Below are positions 1 to 8,347 of a DNA stretch of 64,000 nt, one piece after another. Numbering within the stretch: the stretch's first letter is position 1; each line of letters begins with the position of its first letter. The translations under genes and the position numbers were made by a program. The notes under the pieces were generated by a model. The model worked only from the letters and a program-made list of their open reading frames with translations. It ran no database searches and had not been told where the DNA came from. Source of the DNA: Mycobacterium sp. BK086 (GTDB lineage: Bacteria > Actinomycetota > Actinomycetes > Mycobacteriales > Mycobacteriaceae); assembly GCA_004362315.1 (NCBI GenBank), contig SNWL01000004.1, positions 248,001 to 312,000 on the forward strand, in the 5' to 3' direction.

Positions 1-68
1 GCGGCCACGGCGCTCATCGCGGCAACGGCCGCATTGGACGAACGCTGGGCCCGATTCATTGTAATCAT
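1..68 (-). CDS. N-terminus of an unidentified protein, cut by window edge
   Basis: An open minus-strand frame begins at the ATG at 68 (alternative in-frame ATG at 59) and runs off the left end. The start is preceded by a purine-rich GAAGGGAAC stretch at good ribosome-binding distance. About 22 residues are visible, starting MITMNRAQRSS and then Ala-rich, which could be the beginning of a signal or membrane segment. It lies downstream of the sensor kinase gene in the same orientation, 115 bases away. Too little is present to name a family. Confidence 0.4.
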   Translation of the reverse strand, partial: MITMNRAQRSSNAAVAAMSAVA

Positions 69-183
69 TGCTGTTCCCTTCGTGTGCATGAGTTGTCGAC
101 GCCCACCGCGCGCCACAGGACCAGTTGATCAACCGCGACGTTGGTTCAGTGTTTGGGAGGCAACACGATTGGAGAAACAGCGA

Positions 184-1392
184 CTAGCGACTGCGGGGAA
201 ACACCACTTCGACGGTCAGTCCACCGCGTGGGCCCGGTGTCGCTTGAACCCGGCCGCCGTGTGCGTGTGTCACCGCACGCACGATCGAAAGCCCCAGGCC
301 CGCACCGCTGAACACCACCGGGTCTGACTGCTGATCGTCATTGGCAAGTCGGCGGAACGGCTCGAACATGACGTCCACATCGGCCGGCGCGACAACGGGT
401 CCGGCATTCTCCACCCGCACCCAGACAGCTCGGCTGTCGGACGCGACAGTGATGTGCACCCACCCCCCGGTAGGAAGGTTGTACCGGACGGCGTTGTCGA
501 CAAGATTGTCGATGAGGCGTTGCAGCAAGGCCGGATCACCCACCACCCCAGCTGAATTGATCGCAGAGGTGATCTGGACCCCGGCCTGTTCGGCCTGCTG
601 ACGGGCATTCACGATTGCTCGGTTCGCCGCTTCAGCCAACTCCACGTGCACCAACCGGTCGATGCGCTGATCACTACTGGCCAGCACGAGCAGACCGTCG
701 ATGAGTCGCTCGTGCCGCTTGTTGACACCCATCAGCGTCTCGGCGAGACGGCGGGTCGGCTCAGCCAGACCGGGATCCTCCAGCGCGACTTCGATGACTG
801 TTCGGTTGATCGCCAAAGGTGTGCGCAGTTCGTGAGAAGCATTGGCCACGAATCGATATCGGCTGTCGAATGCTCGGTCAAGCCGTTCGAGCATCGCGTC
901 GAAGGTGTCAGCCAGCTCCTTGATCTCGTCGGATGGACCACTGAGCGAAATGCGTTCGTGAAGATTGCGGTCGACGACCCGGCGCGCGGTAGCGGTGATC
1001 TCCTGGAGCGGCTGCAAGACGCGCCCGGCAAGCACCCAGCCGAATGCGAACGCCGCCAAGCCGACAACGACCAGGCACGCCAGGGACCAGACGAGCACCG
1101 CTCGCAATGTCTCGCGACGCTGCTCCTCCGCTTGCTTGCTCAGTCCGACGACAAGGTCTTGGAGCAGTGGGTGCGCCTCCATCCCACGCTGCCCCAAGAA
1201 TGTCTGGGCGGTCGCCAGCGCGTTGACTCCCGGGCTGTTGTCCAGGGACTGCCGCACGTAGAAGTACATCACGGCCACCAGCAACGCGCCCGCGACAAAG
1301 AACGCCCCGCCGTAGAACACGGTCAATCTGGTCCTGATGGTTCTGCCCCGCAGCGGCCAACCCAGCAGTTGCGGTGTCTTGGATGACTGCAC
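184..1392 (-). CDS. Two-component sensor histidine kinase (HAMP, HisKA, HATPase)
   Basis: A 402-residue membrane kinase. Two hydrophobic segments (about 24-45 and 98-120) bracket a short extracytoplasmic loop, followed by a HAMP linker (about 121-175), a HisKA phospho-acceptor region with SHELRTP (His187) and a C-terminal ATPase domain with N-box and GLGLSIV signature. The start is a GTG directly after an in-frame TGA; no earlier start is possible in this frame. It follows the haemophore-like gene in the same orientation (65-base gap), while the nearest response regulator (2409-3065) is on the other strand. They may be partners, but the sequence does not prove it. It resembles the HK partners of TcrA in M. 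tuberculosis only in general layout. Confidence 0.9.
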   Translation of the reverse strand: MQSSKTPQLLGWPLRGRTIRTRLTVFYGGAFFVAGALLVAVMYFYVRQSLDNSPGVNALATAQTFLGQRGMEAHPLLQDLVVGLSKQAEEQRRETLRAVLVWSLACLVVVGLAAFAFGWVLAGRVLQPLQEITATARRVVDRNLHERISLSGPSDEIKELADTFDAMLERLDRAFDSRYRFVANASHELRTPLAINRTVIEVALEDPGLAEPTRRLAETLMGVNKRHERLIDGLLVLASSDQRIDRLVHVELAEAANRAIVNARQQAEQAGVQITSAINSAGVVGDPALLQRLIDNLVDNAVRYNLPTGGWVHITVASDSRAVWVRVENAGPVVAPADVDVMFEPFRRLANDDQQSDPVVFSGAGLGLSIVRAVTHAHGGRVQATPGPRGGLTVEVVFPRSR

Positions 1393-1457
1393 TCAGTCAT
1401 CGTCGCCGATCTGGTGTTTGGCCGCCGTGAGGAGACGCGGCTCTGCCAGAGTCCAGG

Positions 1458-1799
1458 TCAGCCGCCAAGCGGTCCGGCCGGCAACGACATTCCGCAGCGT
1501 TGGGCGAACTCATTGAGCGGCGCGCGCAGTTGTTGCAGGTCAGCGCGTACAGCCGGGTTGGCGTTCAGGTACTGCTGGGCGTCGGCACGCATCTGTGGGC
1601 GCGGCTCGCCCTTGAGTTTGGTGAACGCATCGTTGACGTCGGGGTGGGCGTCGAGATAGTCCGCCGTGCCGGCTGCCACCGCCGAGACTGTGCGGGCCAA
1701 TCCGCTCGCGGTGCAATCCGAGGCGGCAGCCGCGGGCGCCGCCGGCACCAGGGTGAGCGCCGCCGCGGTGACGGTGATGAGGGTGAGTCGGCTAGCCAT
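1458..1799 (-). CDS. Haemophore-related exported protein
   Basis: A 113-residue secreted protein. Residues 1-26 form a Sec signal peptide (basic start, Ala-rich core ending AAAA-S). The mature part has one Cys near each end (DCTASGL and RCGMSLP) and a central helical region with NPAVRADLQQLR, matching the mycobacterial haemophore-like (MHB) family that includes Rv0203. That family carries haem outside the cell; whether this member binds haem is inference. The ATG at 1799 has a strong AGGAAGG site upstream. It is divergent from the Gly/Pro-repeat gene and upstream of a sensor kinase, so the kinase may monitor a related envelope signal. Confidence 0.8.
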   Translation of the reverse strand: MASRLTLITVTAAALTLVPAAPAAAASDCTASGLARTVSAVAAGTADYLDAHPDVNDAFTKLKGEPRPQMRADAQQYLNANPAVRADLQQLRAPLNEFAQRCGMSLPAGPLGG

Positions 1800-1884
1800 T
1801 GTTCGGCCTTCCTTTCGGTCGATTCATGGTCCCGGCACGTGCCGGACGCGTGGATCATCGTGCCGCCCCGGCTGTTTGGTCAGC

Positions 1885-1901
1885 GTGAGGAAGTTCCTCA
1901 C
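1885..1901. promoter_or_regulatory. 17-bp perfect palindrome, putative operator
   Basis: GTGAGGAA and TTCCTCAC flank a single central G. It lies between the divergent haemophore-like gene (start 1799) and Gly/Pro-repeat gene (start 1971), where one bound regulator could affect both promoters. A one-base centre cannot form a useful hairpin, so a protein-binding site is more likely than a terminator. The cognate regulator is unknown. Confidence 0.55.
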
Positions 1902-1970
1902 TGTGATCGAACACGACGCGAACGACACTGTCGATTGCACGAATCCACCGATAGGGAAGGAAAACTCACC

Positions 1971-2294
1971 ATGAGTAAGCGAAGGATCGCAGCACTAGTG
2001 CTGGCAGGCGCGGCAGCCGCTATCGCCGTGCCATTGGGCGCAATGTCCGGGGTGGCCAGCGCCGATCCCGGCTTGGGTTGGGGCGCACCGGGACCGGGCA
2101 TCTTGCCGGGGCTCGGATTCGGCGGCATCGGTGGCCCGGCTTCTGGGCTGGGTGTGTTGCCGGGCGCGGGTCTCGGCGCGCCAGGCGCAGGCCTACTGCC
2201 CGGCCCCGGGCTGGGCGGCCTCGGCGGACCGCTCTCGGGGCTCGGCGTGTTGCCCGGCGCGGGTATCGGGCTTCCGGGACCCGGCCTGATCTGA
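1971..2294 (+). CDS. Small exported Gly/Pro/Leu-rich repeat protein
   Basis: A 107-residue protein with an N-terminal signal peptide (about 1-31, ending VASA-DP) and a mature part made almost wholly of Gly, Pro and Leu. The ATG at 1971 was chosen over upstream in-frame starts because GGGAAGGAAA lies at the right distance and the signal peptide begins there. The mature region is two near-identical 31-residue units (43-73 and 74-104). No catalytic motif is visible; a cell-wall or matrix role is a guess. It is upstream of the response regulator on the same strand with a 114-base gap and shares a divergent control region with the haemophore-like gene. Confidence 0.75.
   Translation: MSKRRIAALVLAGAAAAIAVPLGAMSGVASADPGLGWGAPGPGILPGLGFGGIGGPASGLGVLPGAGLGAPGAGLLPGPGLGGLGGPLSGLGVLPGAGIGLPGPGLI
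2097..2282 (+). repeat. Two tandem 93-bp coding repeats (31 residues each)
   Basis: Codons 43-73 and 74-104 of the Gly/Pro-rich protein align end to end without gaps. Both units contain the string SGLGVLPGAG. They encode low-complexity collagen-like or loop-like sequence. Confidence 0.8.
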
Positions 2295-2408
2295 CCGGAT
2301 GGACGCGGGCGTGCGGTGCGAGCAGACTGGCGCACCGCACGCCCGCCACCCGTCCCTTAGGCCGCCGCCAAACAGCCACCTAACGGGTCCGGGAGCATAC
2401 TTCTGGGC

Positions 2409-3065
2409 ATGCGGGTGTTGGTCGTCGAGGATGAGATCGTGCTGGCCGACGCCATCGCCGCGGGCTTGCGCCGCCACGCGATGGCGGTCGACATCGCCTA
2501 TGACGGAGCCAGCGGGCTCGAACGTGCGACCGTGAACGACTACGACGTGATCGTGCTCGACCGAGGTCTTCCCGTGGTGTCCGGCGATGACGTCTGCGCC
2601 GAGCTGTCCACGACCGGTCGTCTCGCACGCATCCTGATGCTGACCGCGGCCAGCGCGGTGGCCGACCGAGTCAACGGTCTGCAGCTCGGCGCCGACGACT
2701 ACTTGAGCAAGCCGTTCGCGTTCACCGAGTTGGTCGCGCGGGTGCAGGCGCTGAGCCGTCGATCACAAGCAGCTGTGCCGCCCATATTGGAGCGCAGCGG
2801 CATCAGGTTGGACCCCCACATGCTGACCGTCACCCGCGACGGCGCACCGGTCAGCTTGTCCCGCAAGGAGTTCGCGGTGCTTGCCGAACTCCTGCGCGCC
2901 GACGGCGCCGTGGTATCCGCTGAACACCTTTTGGAGAAGGTCTGGGATGAGCACGCAGACCCGTTCACCGGCGCCGTGCGGTACACGATCATGATGCTGC
3001 GCCGGAAACTCGGGCCGCCGCCGATCGTCGACACCGAGACCGGCGCCGGTTACCGTCTGCCATGA
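2409..3065 (+). CDS. OmpR/PhoB-family response regulator
   Basis: A 218-residue transcription factor. The receiver domain (about 1-115) has the acidic pair E7-D8, the phospho-acceptor Asp51 in VLDRGLP, a T/S at the switch position and the conserved Lys in LSKPF. A winged-helix DNA-binding domain (about 125-218) ends TGAGYRLP. The ATG overlaps no other gene, and the 3' end overlaps the AraC-type gene by ATGA, so the two are translationally coupled. The kinase at 184-1392 is the only unpaired kinase nearby and the likely but unproven partner. Confidence 0.9.
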   Translation: MRVLVVEDEIVLADAIAAGLRRHAMAVDIAYDGASGLERATVNDYDVIVLDRGLPVVSGDDVCAELSTTGRLARILMLTAASAVADRVNGLQLGADDYLSKPFAFTELVARVQALSRRSQAAVPPILERSGIRLDPHMLTVTRDGAPVSLSRKEFAVLAELLRADGAVVSAEHLLEKVWDEHADPFTGAVRYTIMMLRRKLGPPPIVDTETGAGYRLP

Positions 3066-3898
3066 CCTCGTCGCCATTCCTGCACCATCCGGGACCGCCA
3101 CTCGCACAGCACATCAGCTACATCGGCTACTGGCAGCACGACGGCGGTGTCCCGCATCGCAGCACGGCACTGCCCCGCGGCGCACTGACGATGGTCATCG
3201 AGCTGGGTGACCGTGACCATGTCGAGTTCGCCGTCGTCGGCCAACGACCGGTGCCCGTTCCATCGGCGTTCATCACCGGTGCGGGCACGACGTCGTATGT
3301 CACGCGGATCGATCCGGGCCAGACCGTCATGACGGTGCACTTCCGGCCGGCGGGCGCCCGGCCGTTCCTCCGACTGCCACTCGGCGACCTGCAGGATCGC
3401 TGTGTAGGTATCGACGAGGTGTGGGGCAAATCCGCACGCGCACTGCGCGAACAGCTCACCCAGACGCGGTCGGCCGCCAGCCGGGTGGCCCTCTTGGAGG
3501 AATTTCTGTTGTGCCGCATGGAGATTCAGCACAGTAGAATTCCCGGTCTGCTGACCAACCTCGACACCGACCCGTCCGTCACGGTGGCCGAGGTCTGCAC
3601 CCTCACCGGACTGTCCCCCAAGCGGCTGAGTGCCTTGTTCGGCGCCGAGGTCGGCCTGACCCCGAAGACCTACCTGCGGGTGCGGCGGTTGCAGGCCGCC
3701 CTGCGCCGGCTGGAGGCCGGGACACACCTCGGCACGGATATCGCGGCCGAGCTCGGCTACTTCGACCAGGCGCATTTCGTGCGCGACTTCCGCAGCTTCA
3801 CGTCGATCACTCCGAGTCAGTACCCGCGGCGCCGGTCCAGCCTGCCCAGTCACCTGGACGTGGCCGAAATGTACAAGCGTGTGGACGTGGCCGGCTGA
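3062..3898 (+). CDS. AraC-family transcriptional regulator
   Basis: A 278-residue regulator whose start overlaps the response-regulator stop by four bases. The N-terminal half resembles the cupin-like DUF6597 sensing domain often fused to AraC regulators. The C-terminal half (about 165-265) holds two helix-turn-helix units, with TVAEVCTLTGLSPKRLSALF and a second motif IAAELGYFDQAHFVRDFR typical of AraC proteins. Coupling to a response regulator is unusual and suggests a two-step regulatory relay. The ligand and targets are not evident; the methyltransferase 12 bases downstream may be in the same transcript. Confidence 0.88.
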   Translation: MTSSPFLHHPGPPLAQHISYIGYWQHDGGVPHRSTALPRGALTMVIELGDRDHVEFAVVGQRPVPVPSAFITGAGTTSYVTRIDPGQTVMTVHFRPAGARPFLRLPLGDLQDRCVGIDEVWGKSARALREQLTQTRSAASRVALLEEFLLCRMEIQHSRIPGLLTNLDTDPSVTVAEVCTLTGLSPKRLSALFGAEVGLTPKTYLRVRRLQAALRRLEAGTHLGTDIAAELGYFDQAHFVRDFRSFTSITPSQYPRRRSSLPSHLDVAEMYKRVDVAG

Positions 3899-3910
3899 CA
3901 CGATCAAGGT

Positions 3911-4738
3911 ATGGAATCCAGACGAGACGCGGTGGCCGACACCGGACTGTTGGTGGCCGCAATCCGGGCCCGCGAAACGACCCGTGAAGATCGGCTCTTC
4001 ACCGATCCGTTCGCCGACAAGCTCGCAGGCGATACCGGCCACCGAGTCCTCGACGCGGCGCTGGCCACCTCGGGCGACCGCACCACCATGCAGATCGTCG
4101 TGCGCACCAAATTCTGGGACGACGCCCTGCTGGAGGCGGCCTCGTGCTGCCGGCAGGTGGTTCTGGTAGCCGCGGGTATGGATGCCCGGGCCTACCGGCT
4201 GGACTGGCCTGCGGACACCACCGTCTTCGAACTCGACCAGCCGGCCGTCATCGCCGCCAAGAACGCCCTGCTGGCCGGCGACACTCCGCAGTGCACGCGG
4301 GTGCCGATAGGCGTCGATCTCGCCGACGACTGGTCCGCGGTGTTAACGGCGGCGGGCTTCTCCGACGACGCACCCGCGGTGTGGCTGACCGAAGGGCTGT
4401 TGCAGTACCTCGACGAAGCGGCGGTGTTGCGACTCTTCGAGCGCATCGACGCGTTGTCGGCGCCGGGATCGGTGCTCTGCTACGACGTCGTCGGAAAGTC
4501 GTTGCTGCAGGCACCTTTCATGGCCGAGCTGCTGAAGTCGATGGCCGACAACGGCGCACCCTGGCTGTTCGGCACCGACGATCCCGCCGAATTGGTGCGG
4601 GATCGCGGGTGGTCGGCGGAGGTCACCGATATCGCCGAACCCGGCAACCGGTGGAATCGCTGGTATGCGCCGGTGTCCACCGGAGATGCACCGCGCGGCT
4701 ACTTCGCGATCGCAACCAAGCCGTTGAGTCAGACGTGA
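3911..4738 (+). CDS. SAM-dependent methyltransferase, mycobacterial LCM-like family
   Basis: A 275-residue protein of the large mycobacterial family of putative SAM-dependent methyltransferases related to leucine carboxyl methyltransferase. Diagnostic features are an N-terminal segment ending DRLFTDPFA, the SAM-binding VAAGMDARAYRL motif (about 79-90), an acidic FELDQP strand-end and the LTEGLLQYL segment. Substrates for most members are unknown, and the neighbours (AraC regulator upstream, CMD gene convergent) do not identify one here. The last codons form the left arm of a long terminator-like stem. Confidence 0.88.
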   Translation: MESRRDAVADTGLLVAAIRARETTREDRLFTDPFADKLAGDTGHRVLDAALATSGDRTTMQIVVRTKFWDDALLEAASCCRQVVLVAAGMDARAYRLDWPADTTVFELDQPAVIAAKNALLAGDTPQCTRVPIGVDLADDWSAVLTAAGFSDDAPAVWLTEGLLQYLDEAAVLRLFERIDALSAPGSVLCYDVVGKSLLQAPFMAELLKSMADNGAPWLFGTDDPAELVRDRGWSAEVTDIAEPGNRWNRWYAPVSTGDAPRGYFAIATKPLSQT

Positions 4739-4783
4739 GAGCGACGTTCACCGAGTTTTCGTCGCTCTGACGTCTGACTCAAC
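4723..4783. terminator. Bidirectional terminator: 23-bp near-perfect stem between convergent genes
   Basis: The 14-base arm at 4723-4736 and its complement at 4770-4783 are perfect. After one G-G mismatch an 8-base inner stem (AGAGCGAC with GTCGCTCT) continues, leaving a 15-base loop. The left arm includes the final codons and part of the stop of the methyltransferase gene. The position between two converging genes suits a terminator for both strands. It could also be a dispersed palindromic repeat. Confidence 0.8.
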
Positions 4784-4789
4784 GCGAAA

Positions 4790-5230
4790 CTAGTCGTCGA
4801 GCGTCTTGCCGCTGTGCATCTTGAGGGCGTCGTTGACGTTGGCCTTCTTGTCTTCGCCCTTGCCCGCCTCGGCGGCCTTCTTACGCTTGGCGGTGACCTT
4901 GGTGACAACGCCATCGAGCTTGGATCCCAGCGGGAAGCCGAGGTAGTGCGTCAAGAAGATCGCCATCTCCTTGAGCTCGTCGGGCGTGAGCTCCTCGTTG
5001 TGCAGGGCGGCGTTCGCCTGGATCTCGGCCAGGTCCGAAATACCAAGTGCGGTGACGACGGTCAGCGTCATGATGCGCTTGTCCCGCATGGACAATCCCG
5101 GTCGCGTCCAGATCGTGCCGAACAGATGGTCGGCGGTGAGCGCGAAATAGTCGCCCGGCGAGTCCGGCATCTCCCAGCCGTAGACCTCGTTCATCTTGTC
5201 CAGGCCCTTGCGGCGCAGCTCGTCCATCAT
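4790..5230 (-). CDS. Carboxymuconolactone decarboxylase-like protein (Rv0771-type)
   Basis: About 146 residues with the CMD helical fold signature (LTADHLFGTIWTRPGLSMRDK, then a helix with EIQANAALHNEELTPDELKE). It has no cysteines, so it is not an AhpD-like peroxidase; decarboxylase-type or unknown lyase activity is more likely. A Lys-rich tail follows residue 115. Start choices are GTG 5233, ATG 5230 and ATG 5227; AAGGAG immediately upstream favours 5230 or 5227, and 5230 gives a TGATG coupling with the upstream dehydrogenase. It is the last gene of a four-gene minus-strand operon in the order remembered for Rv0768-Rv0771. Confidence 0.85.
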   Translation of the reverse strand: MMDELRRKGLDKMNEVYGWEMPDSPGDYFALTADHLFGTIWTRPGLSMRDKRIMTLTVVTALGISDLAEIQANAALHNEELTPDELKEMAIFLTHYLGFPLGSKLDGVVTKVTAKRKKAAEAGKGEDKKANVNDALKMHSGKTLDD

Positions 5231-6078
5231 CACTCCTTCGTGTACGGGACACCCAGACCGGCGGCCAGGTCCCTTAGCGCGATCTCGGCCAGTGGCAGCT
5301 CCACACCAGTGGACTCACCAAGAGCGAGAGCCAACTTCAGATCCTTCTCGGCCAAGCCACGGGTATGCATGAACATGTTGTAGACGAAGTGGTCGGGCTC
5401 AAGCGGTTTGGTGTCGTCACGGACCATGATCGCGCCGGGGCCTCCGCTCTGGGCGTCGCTGTGCCGCACCACCCGCCCAAGCTTCTGCAGGTCGATACCG
5501 GCCGCCTCGGCCAGCCTGGACGCCTCGGTTGCCGCGGTGAAACCGATGAAGGTCAGCATGTTCCGGGCGATCTTCATCCGGGTGCCGGCACCCGGCTCGC
5601 CGGCGCGGACCACCATCGATGCCCACTGCTTGAACACCGGCTTGACGACCTCGTACGCCTCGTCGTCCGCGCCCACCATGACGGCCAGCTCACCCTTGTC
5701 GGCCGCACCGGCGCCACCGCTCACTGGAGCATCGACGATGTGAATACCCTTGGGCCGCAATTGCTCAGCCAACTCACCGGCCGTGTTCGGCTCGATCGTG
5801 GAGTGGATCGCGATGATCGTCCCCGGCTTGGCATGGTCGGCGAGTTGAGCCACCACATCGCGGACCTGCTCGTCGTTGAGCACGGTCACTTCGATGACAT
5901 CGGCCACCGCGACGTCGGCGACGCTATCGGCGAGCGTGGCCCCCAGCTCGGCCAGCGGCGTCATGGCCTCGGTCCGCACGTCGAAGACGATGAGCCCGCC
6001 CGGCCACTCGGCCAGCCGCTTGGCCATCGGTGCGCCCTGGTTGCCCAACCCGATATAGCCGACCTTGATGTCGCTCAT
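5230..6078 (-). CDS. NAD(P)-dependent 3-hydroxyisobutyrate-dehydrogenase family enzyme (Rv0770-type)
   Basis: A 282-residue beta-hydroxyacid dehydrogenase. The N-terminal Rossmann motif is GYIGLGNQG; a substrate-binding DAPVSGGAGAA segment lies near residue 120; the catalytic Lys is in MKIARNM, followed by the all-helical C-terminal domain. The ATG at 6078 overlaps the upstream SDR stop (ATGA), which supports this start over a longer frame. The family oxidises 3-hydroxy acids or reduces semialdehydes; next to an SDR and an aldehyde dehydrogenase it probably acts on an intermediate of the same oxidation pathway. The exact substrate is unknown. Confidence 0.88.
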   Translation of the reverse strand: MSDIKVGYIGLGNQGAPMAKRLAEWPGGLIVFDVRTEAMTPLAELGATLADSVADVAVADVIEVTVLNDEQVRDVVAQLADHAKPGTIIAIHSTIEPNTAGELAEQLRPKGIHIVDAPVSGGAGAADKGELAVMVGADDEAYEVVKPVFKQWASMVVRAGEPGAGTRMKIARNMLTFIGFTAATEASRLAEAAGIDLQKLGRVVRHSDAQSGGPGAIMVRDDTKPLEPDHFVYNMFMHTRGLAEKDLKLALALGESTGVELPLAEIALRDLAAGLGVPYTKE

Positions 6079-6827
6079 GAGCGGAAGATCTGTCCACCGT
6101 CGACATTGAAGATCTGGCCGGTGATCCACTTGGCCTGATCGGACAGCAGGAACAGGCACATGCCCACCAGATCGTCGACCTCACCCATGCGCGACAACGG
6201 GATTCCCTTGACGATGTCGGCGACCATCTCCTGTGGAGTGGTGGTGCGGTTGGCCTCGGTGTTGATCGGGCCGGGTGCGATCGCGTTGATGCGGATGTTC
6301 TGGCCGCCCAGTTCGGTGGCCAGCTGCTGGGTGAGACTGTTGACCCCGGCCTTGGCCAGGCCGTAGAAGTTCGAGTACAGCCATGCCGCCGTTGACGATT
6401 GGTTGATGATCGCTCCGCCACCGCGCTTGGCCATCTTCTTGTACACCGCCCGGGTGCACACCAGCGCACCGTCGAGGTTCACGCTCATGAACTTCTTGTA
6501 GTAGTCCCAGTCCACGGTGATCAGGAAGTCCAGCTTCATCCCGCCGAAGATGGCGGCGTTGTTCACCAGGTAGTCGATGCCGCCGAACTCCGCGAGCGTC
6601 TGATCGGCCATCGCCTTGGCCGATGCCAGGTCACTGACGTCGACCGGCAGCGCGAGAGCGGTGCCGCCTTCACCCTTGATGCCGTCGGCAACCTTTTGTG
6701 CGCCTTCGATGTTGATATCGGCGACCACCACCGCGGCGCCCTCACGGGCAAGGGCCTCGGCATAGGCCTGGCCGATGCCGCCGCCCGCGCCGGTGACGAT
6801 GGCAACCTTCTCGTCGAACTGTCCCAT
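6075..6827 (-). CDS. Short-chain dehydrogenase/reductase (Rv0769-type)
   Basis: A 250-residue classical SDR: cofactor motif TGAGGGIG (about 12-19), NNAA, catalytic Ser in NQSST and the active-site YGLAK. The C-terminus ends GQIFNVDGGQIFRS. It overlaps the next gene by four bases and is 32 bases downstream of the aldehyde dehydrogenase. A residue resembling Asp at the end of the second strand (VADIN) suggests NAD preference, which is inference. Confidence 0.92.
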   Translation of the reverse strand: MGQFDEKVAIVTGAGGGIGQAYAEALAREGAAVVVADINIEGAQKVADGIKGEGGTALALPVDVSDLASAKAMADQTLAEFGGIDYLVNNAAIFGGMKLDFLITVDWDYYKKFMSVNLDGALVCTRAVYKKMAKRGGGAIINQSSTAAWLYSNFYGLAKAGVNSLTQQLATELGGQNIRINAIAPGPINTEANRTTTPQEMVADIVKGIPLSRMGEVDDLVGMCLFLLSDQAKWITGQIFNVDGGQIFRS

Positions 6828-6859
6828 GTGCGTTCCTCTCTCAGACGTCTGTGGCGCGA

Positions 6860-8326
6860 TTAGACCGCTGTGGCAATGACTTTCAGCTCGAGATACTCCT
6901 CGAAGCCAGCCAGACCCATCTCCCGGCCGACGCCGGACTGCTTGTAACCGCCGAACGGCACGTCCGCGGAGTACCAGACGCCACCGTTGACGTTGACCGT
7001 GCCGACCCGCAGACGGGCCGCGACGGCGTTGGCCCGGTCGAGATCGGGTGAGAACACGGTGCCCGACAAGCCAAACGGCGAATCGTTGGCGATGCGGATC
7101 GCGTCCTCGTCACCGTCGTGGGCGATCACCGTCAGCACCGGGCCGAAGATCTCCTCACGGGCCACTCGGGCACTGTTGTCCAGGCCGGCGATCACCGTCG
7201 GCTCGATGAAGTACCCGGTGTCGCGATCGGCCGGACGGCCACCGCCACAGGCGAACCGTCCGCCTTCGGTGATCGCGAGGTCGAGGTAGGACTGCACCCG
7301 GTCGCGTTGCCGCTCGGAAATGACCGGCCCGCAAATGGTTCCGGGGTTGGTCGGGTCGCCCGGCTTGAGGCCGGCCATGGTGGCCGCGGCCGCTTCGACC
7401 GCCTCGTCGTAGCGCGCTCGCGGCACCACCAGTCGGGTGGTGATCGCGCAGCCCTGGCCGGCGTGCATCGAGGCGGTGAACGCCGACATCGAGCAGGCTC
7501 CGGCCAGGTCGGCGTCGTCGAGCACCAAGAACGCCGACTTGCCGCCGAGCTCTAGAAAGACCTTCTTGATGGTGGCCGCACCGGCGGCCATCACAGCGCG
7601 GCCGGTATTCGTCGAGCCGGTGAACGACACCATGTCGACGCGCGGGTCACTGGACAGCAGGGCTCCGACCGAGTGGTCGTTGGAGGTGACGATGTTGACC
7701 ACACCCGGCGGAATGTCGGTGTGCTCGGCGATCAGCTCACCGAGAACCGCTGCACACCAAGGGGTATCCGGGGCGGGCTTGAGCACGATCGTGTTACCCG
7801 CCGCAAGCGCCGGACCCAGCTTGGCGAGGTTGATCTGGTGCGGGAAGTTCCACGGGGTGATGGCGCCGACGACGCCGACCGCCTCGCGAACGATGGCGCG
7901 GTGGGTCTTGATGCCCATCGGGGCGGCCTCGCCGAGATCCTGACGCCAGGAATAGTTCTCGGCCGTATCGGCGCAGAAAGACAGGTCCTCGACGGGACCT
8001 TCCAGCTGGGCGGCCGAGGTCAGCATGCGCGGGGCACCGACCTCGGCGATCGTCATGTCGCGCAGCTCTTCGACGTGTTCTTTCATCGCGTCGCGCAGCT
8101 GGCGGATACCACGCACCCGCAGTTCGGTGTTGGTGGACCAATCGGTGGTGTCGAAGGCACGGCGTGCGGCGTCGATCGCCCGGCTCATGTCCTCGGCGTC
8201 GCCGTCGGCGGCGGTGCCGAGGATCTCCTCGGTCGCCGGATTAATCGTCGGGTATCTGCCGTTGCCACCCGGCACCAGCTTGCCGTCGATGAAGAGATCG
8301 CTGTTCTTGTCGGCCGCAATCGCCAT
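6860..8326 (-). CDS. aldA: Aldehyde dehydrogenase (Rv0768/AldA-type)
   Basis: A 488-residue NAD(P)-dependent aldehyde dehydrogenase of typical family length. It has TPWNFPHQ, the FTGSTNTGRAV cofactor loop, catalytic Glu in LELGGKSA, the nucleophilic Cys in GQGCAITTR and the C-terminal PFGGYKQSGVGRE motif. The ATG at 8326 begins the recognisable N-terminus with GGGAGTCGGG upstream; the much longer open frame extending toward 9391 is not coding. It oxidises an aldehyde to an acid and heads the minus-strand operon. A palindrome 22 bases upstream is a likely TetR operator. Confidence 0.92.
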   Translation of the reverse strand: MAIAADKNSDLFIDGKLVPGGNGRYPTINPATEEILGTAADGDAEDMSRAIDAARRAFDTTDWSTNTELRVRGIRQLRDAMKEHVEELRDMTIAEVGAPRMLTSAAQLEGPVEDLSFCADTAENYSWRQDLGEAAPMGIKTHRAIVREAVGVVGAITPWNFPHQINLAKLGPALAAGNTIVLKPAPDTPWCAAVLGELIAEHTDIPPGVVNIVTSNDHSVGALLSSDPRVDMVSFTGSTNTGRAVMAAGAATIKKVFLELGGKSAFLVLDDADLAGACSMSAFTASMHAGQGCAITTRLVVPRARYDEAVEAAAATMAGLKPGDPTNPGTICGPVISERQRDRVQSYLDLAITEGGRFACGGGRPADRDTGYFIEPTVIAGLDNSARVAREEIFGPVLTVIAHDGDEDAIRIANDSPFGLSGTVFSPDLDRANAVAARLRVGTVNVNGGVWYSADVPFGGYKQSGVGREMGLAGFEEYLELKVIATAV

Positions 8327-8347
8327 CCCGACTCCCGTCTGCTGCGT

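Noticed and set aside
1393..1457. Short minus-strand frame ending in TGA just before the kinase GTG
   Set aside because: Only about 25 codons are readable and no start, ribosome site or family motif is visible; it is probably chance.
4790..5230. AhpD-like alkylhydroperoxidase
   Set aside because: The protein contains no cysteine, so the CxxC active site is missing.
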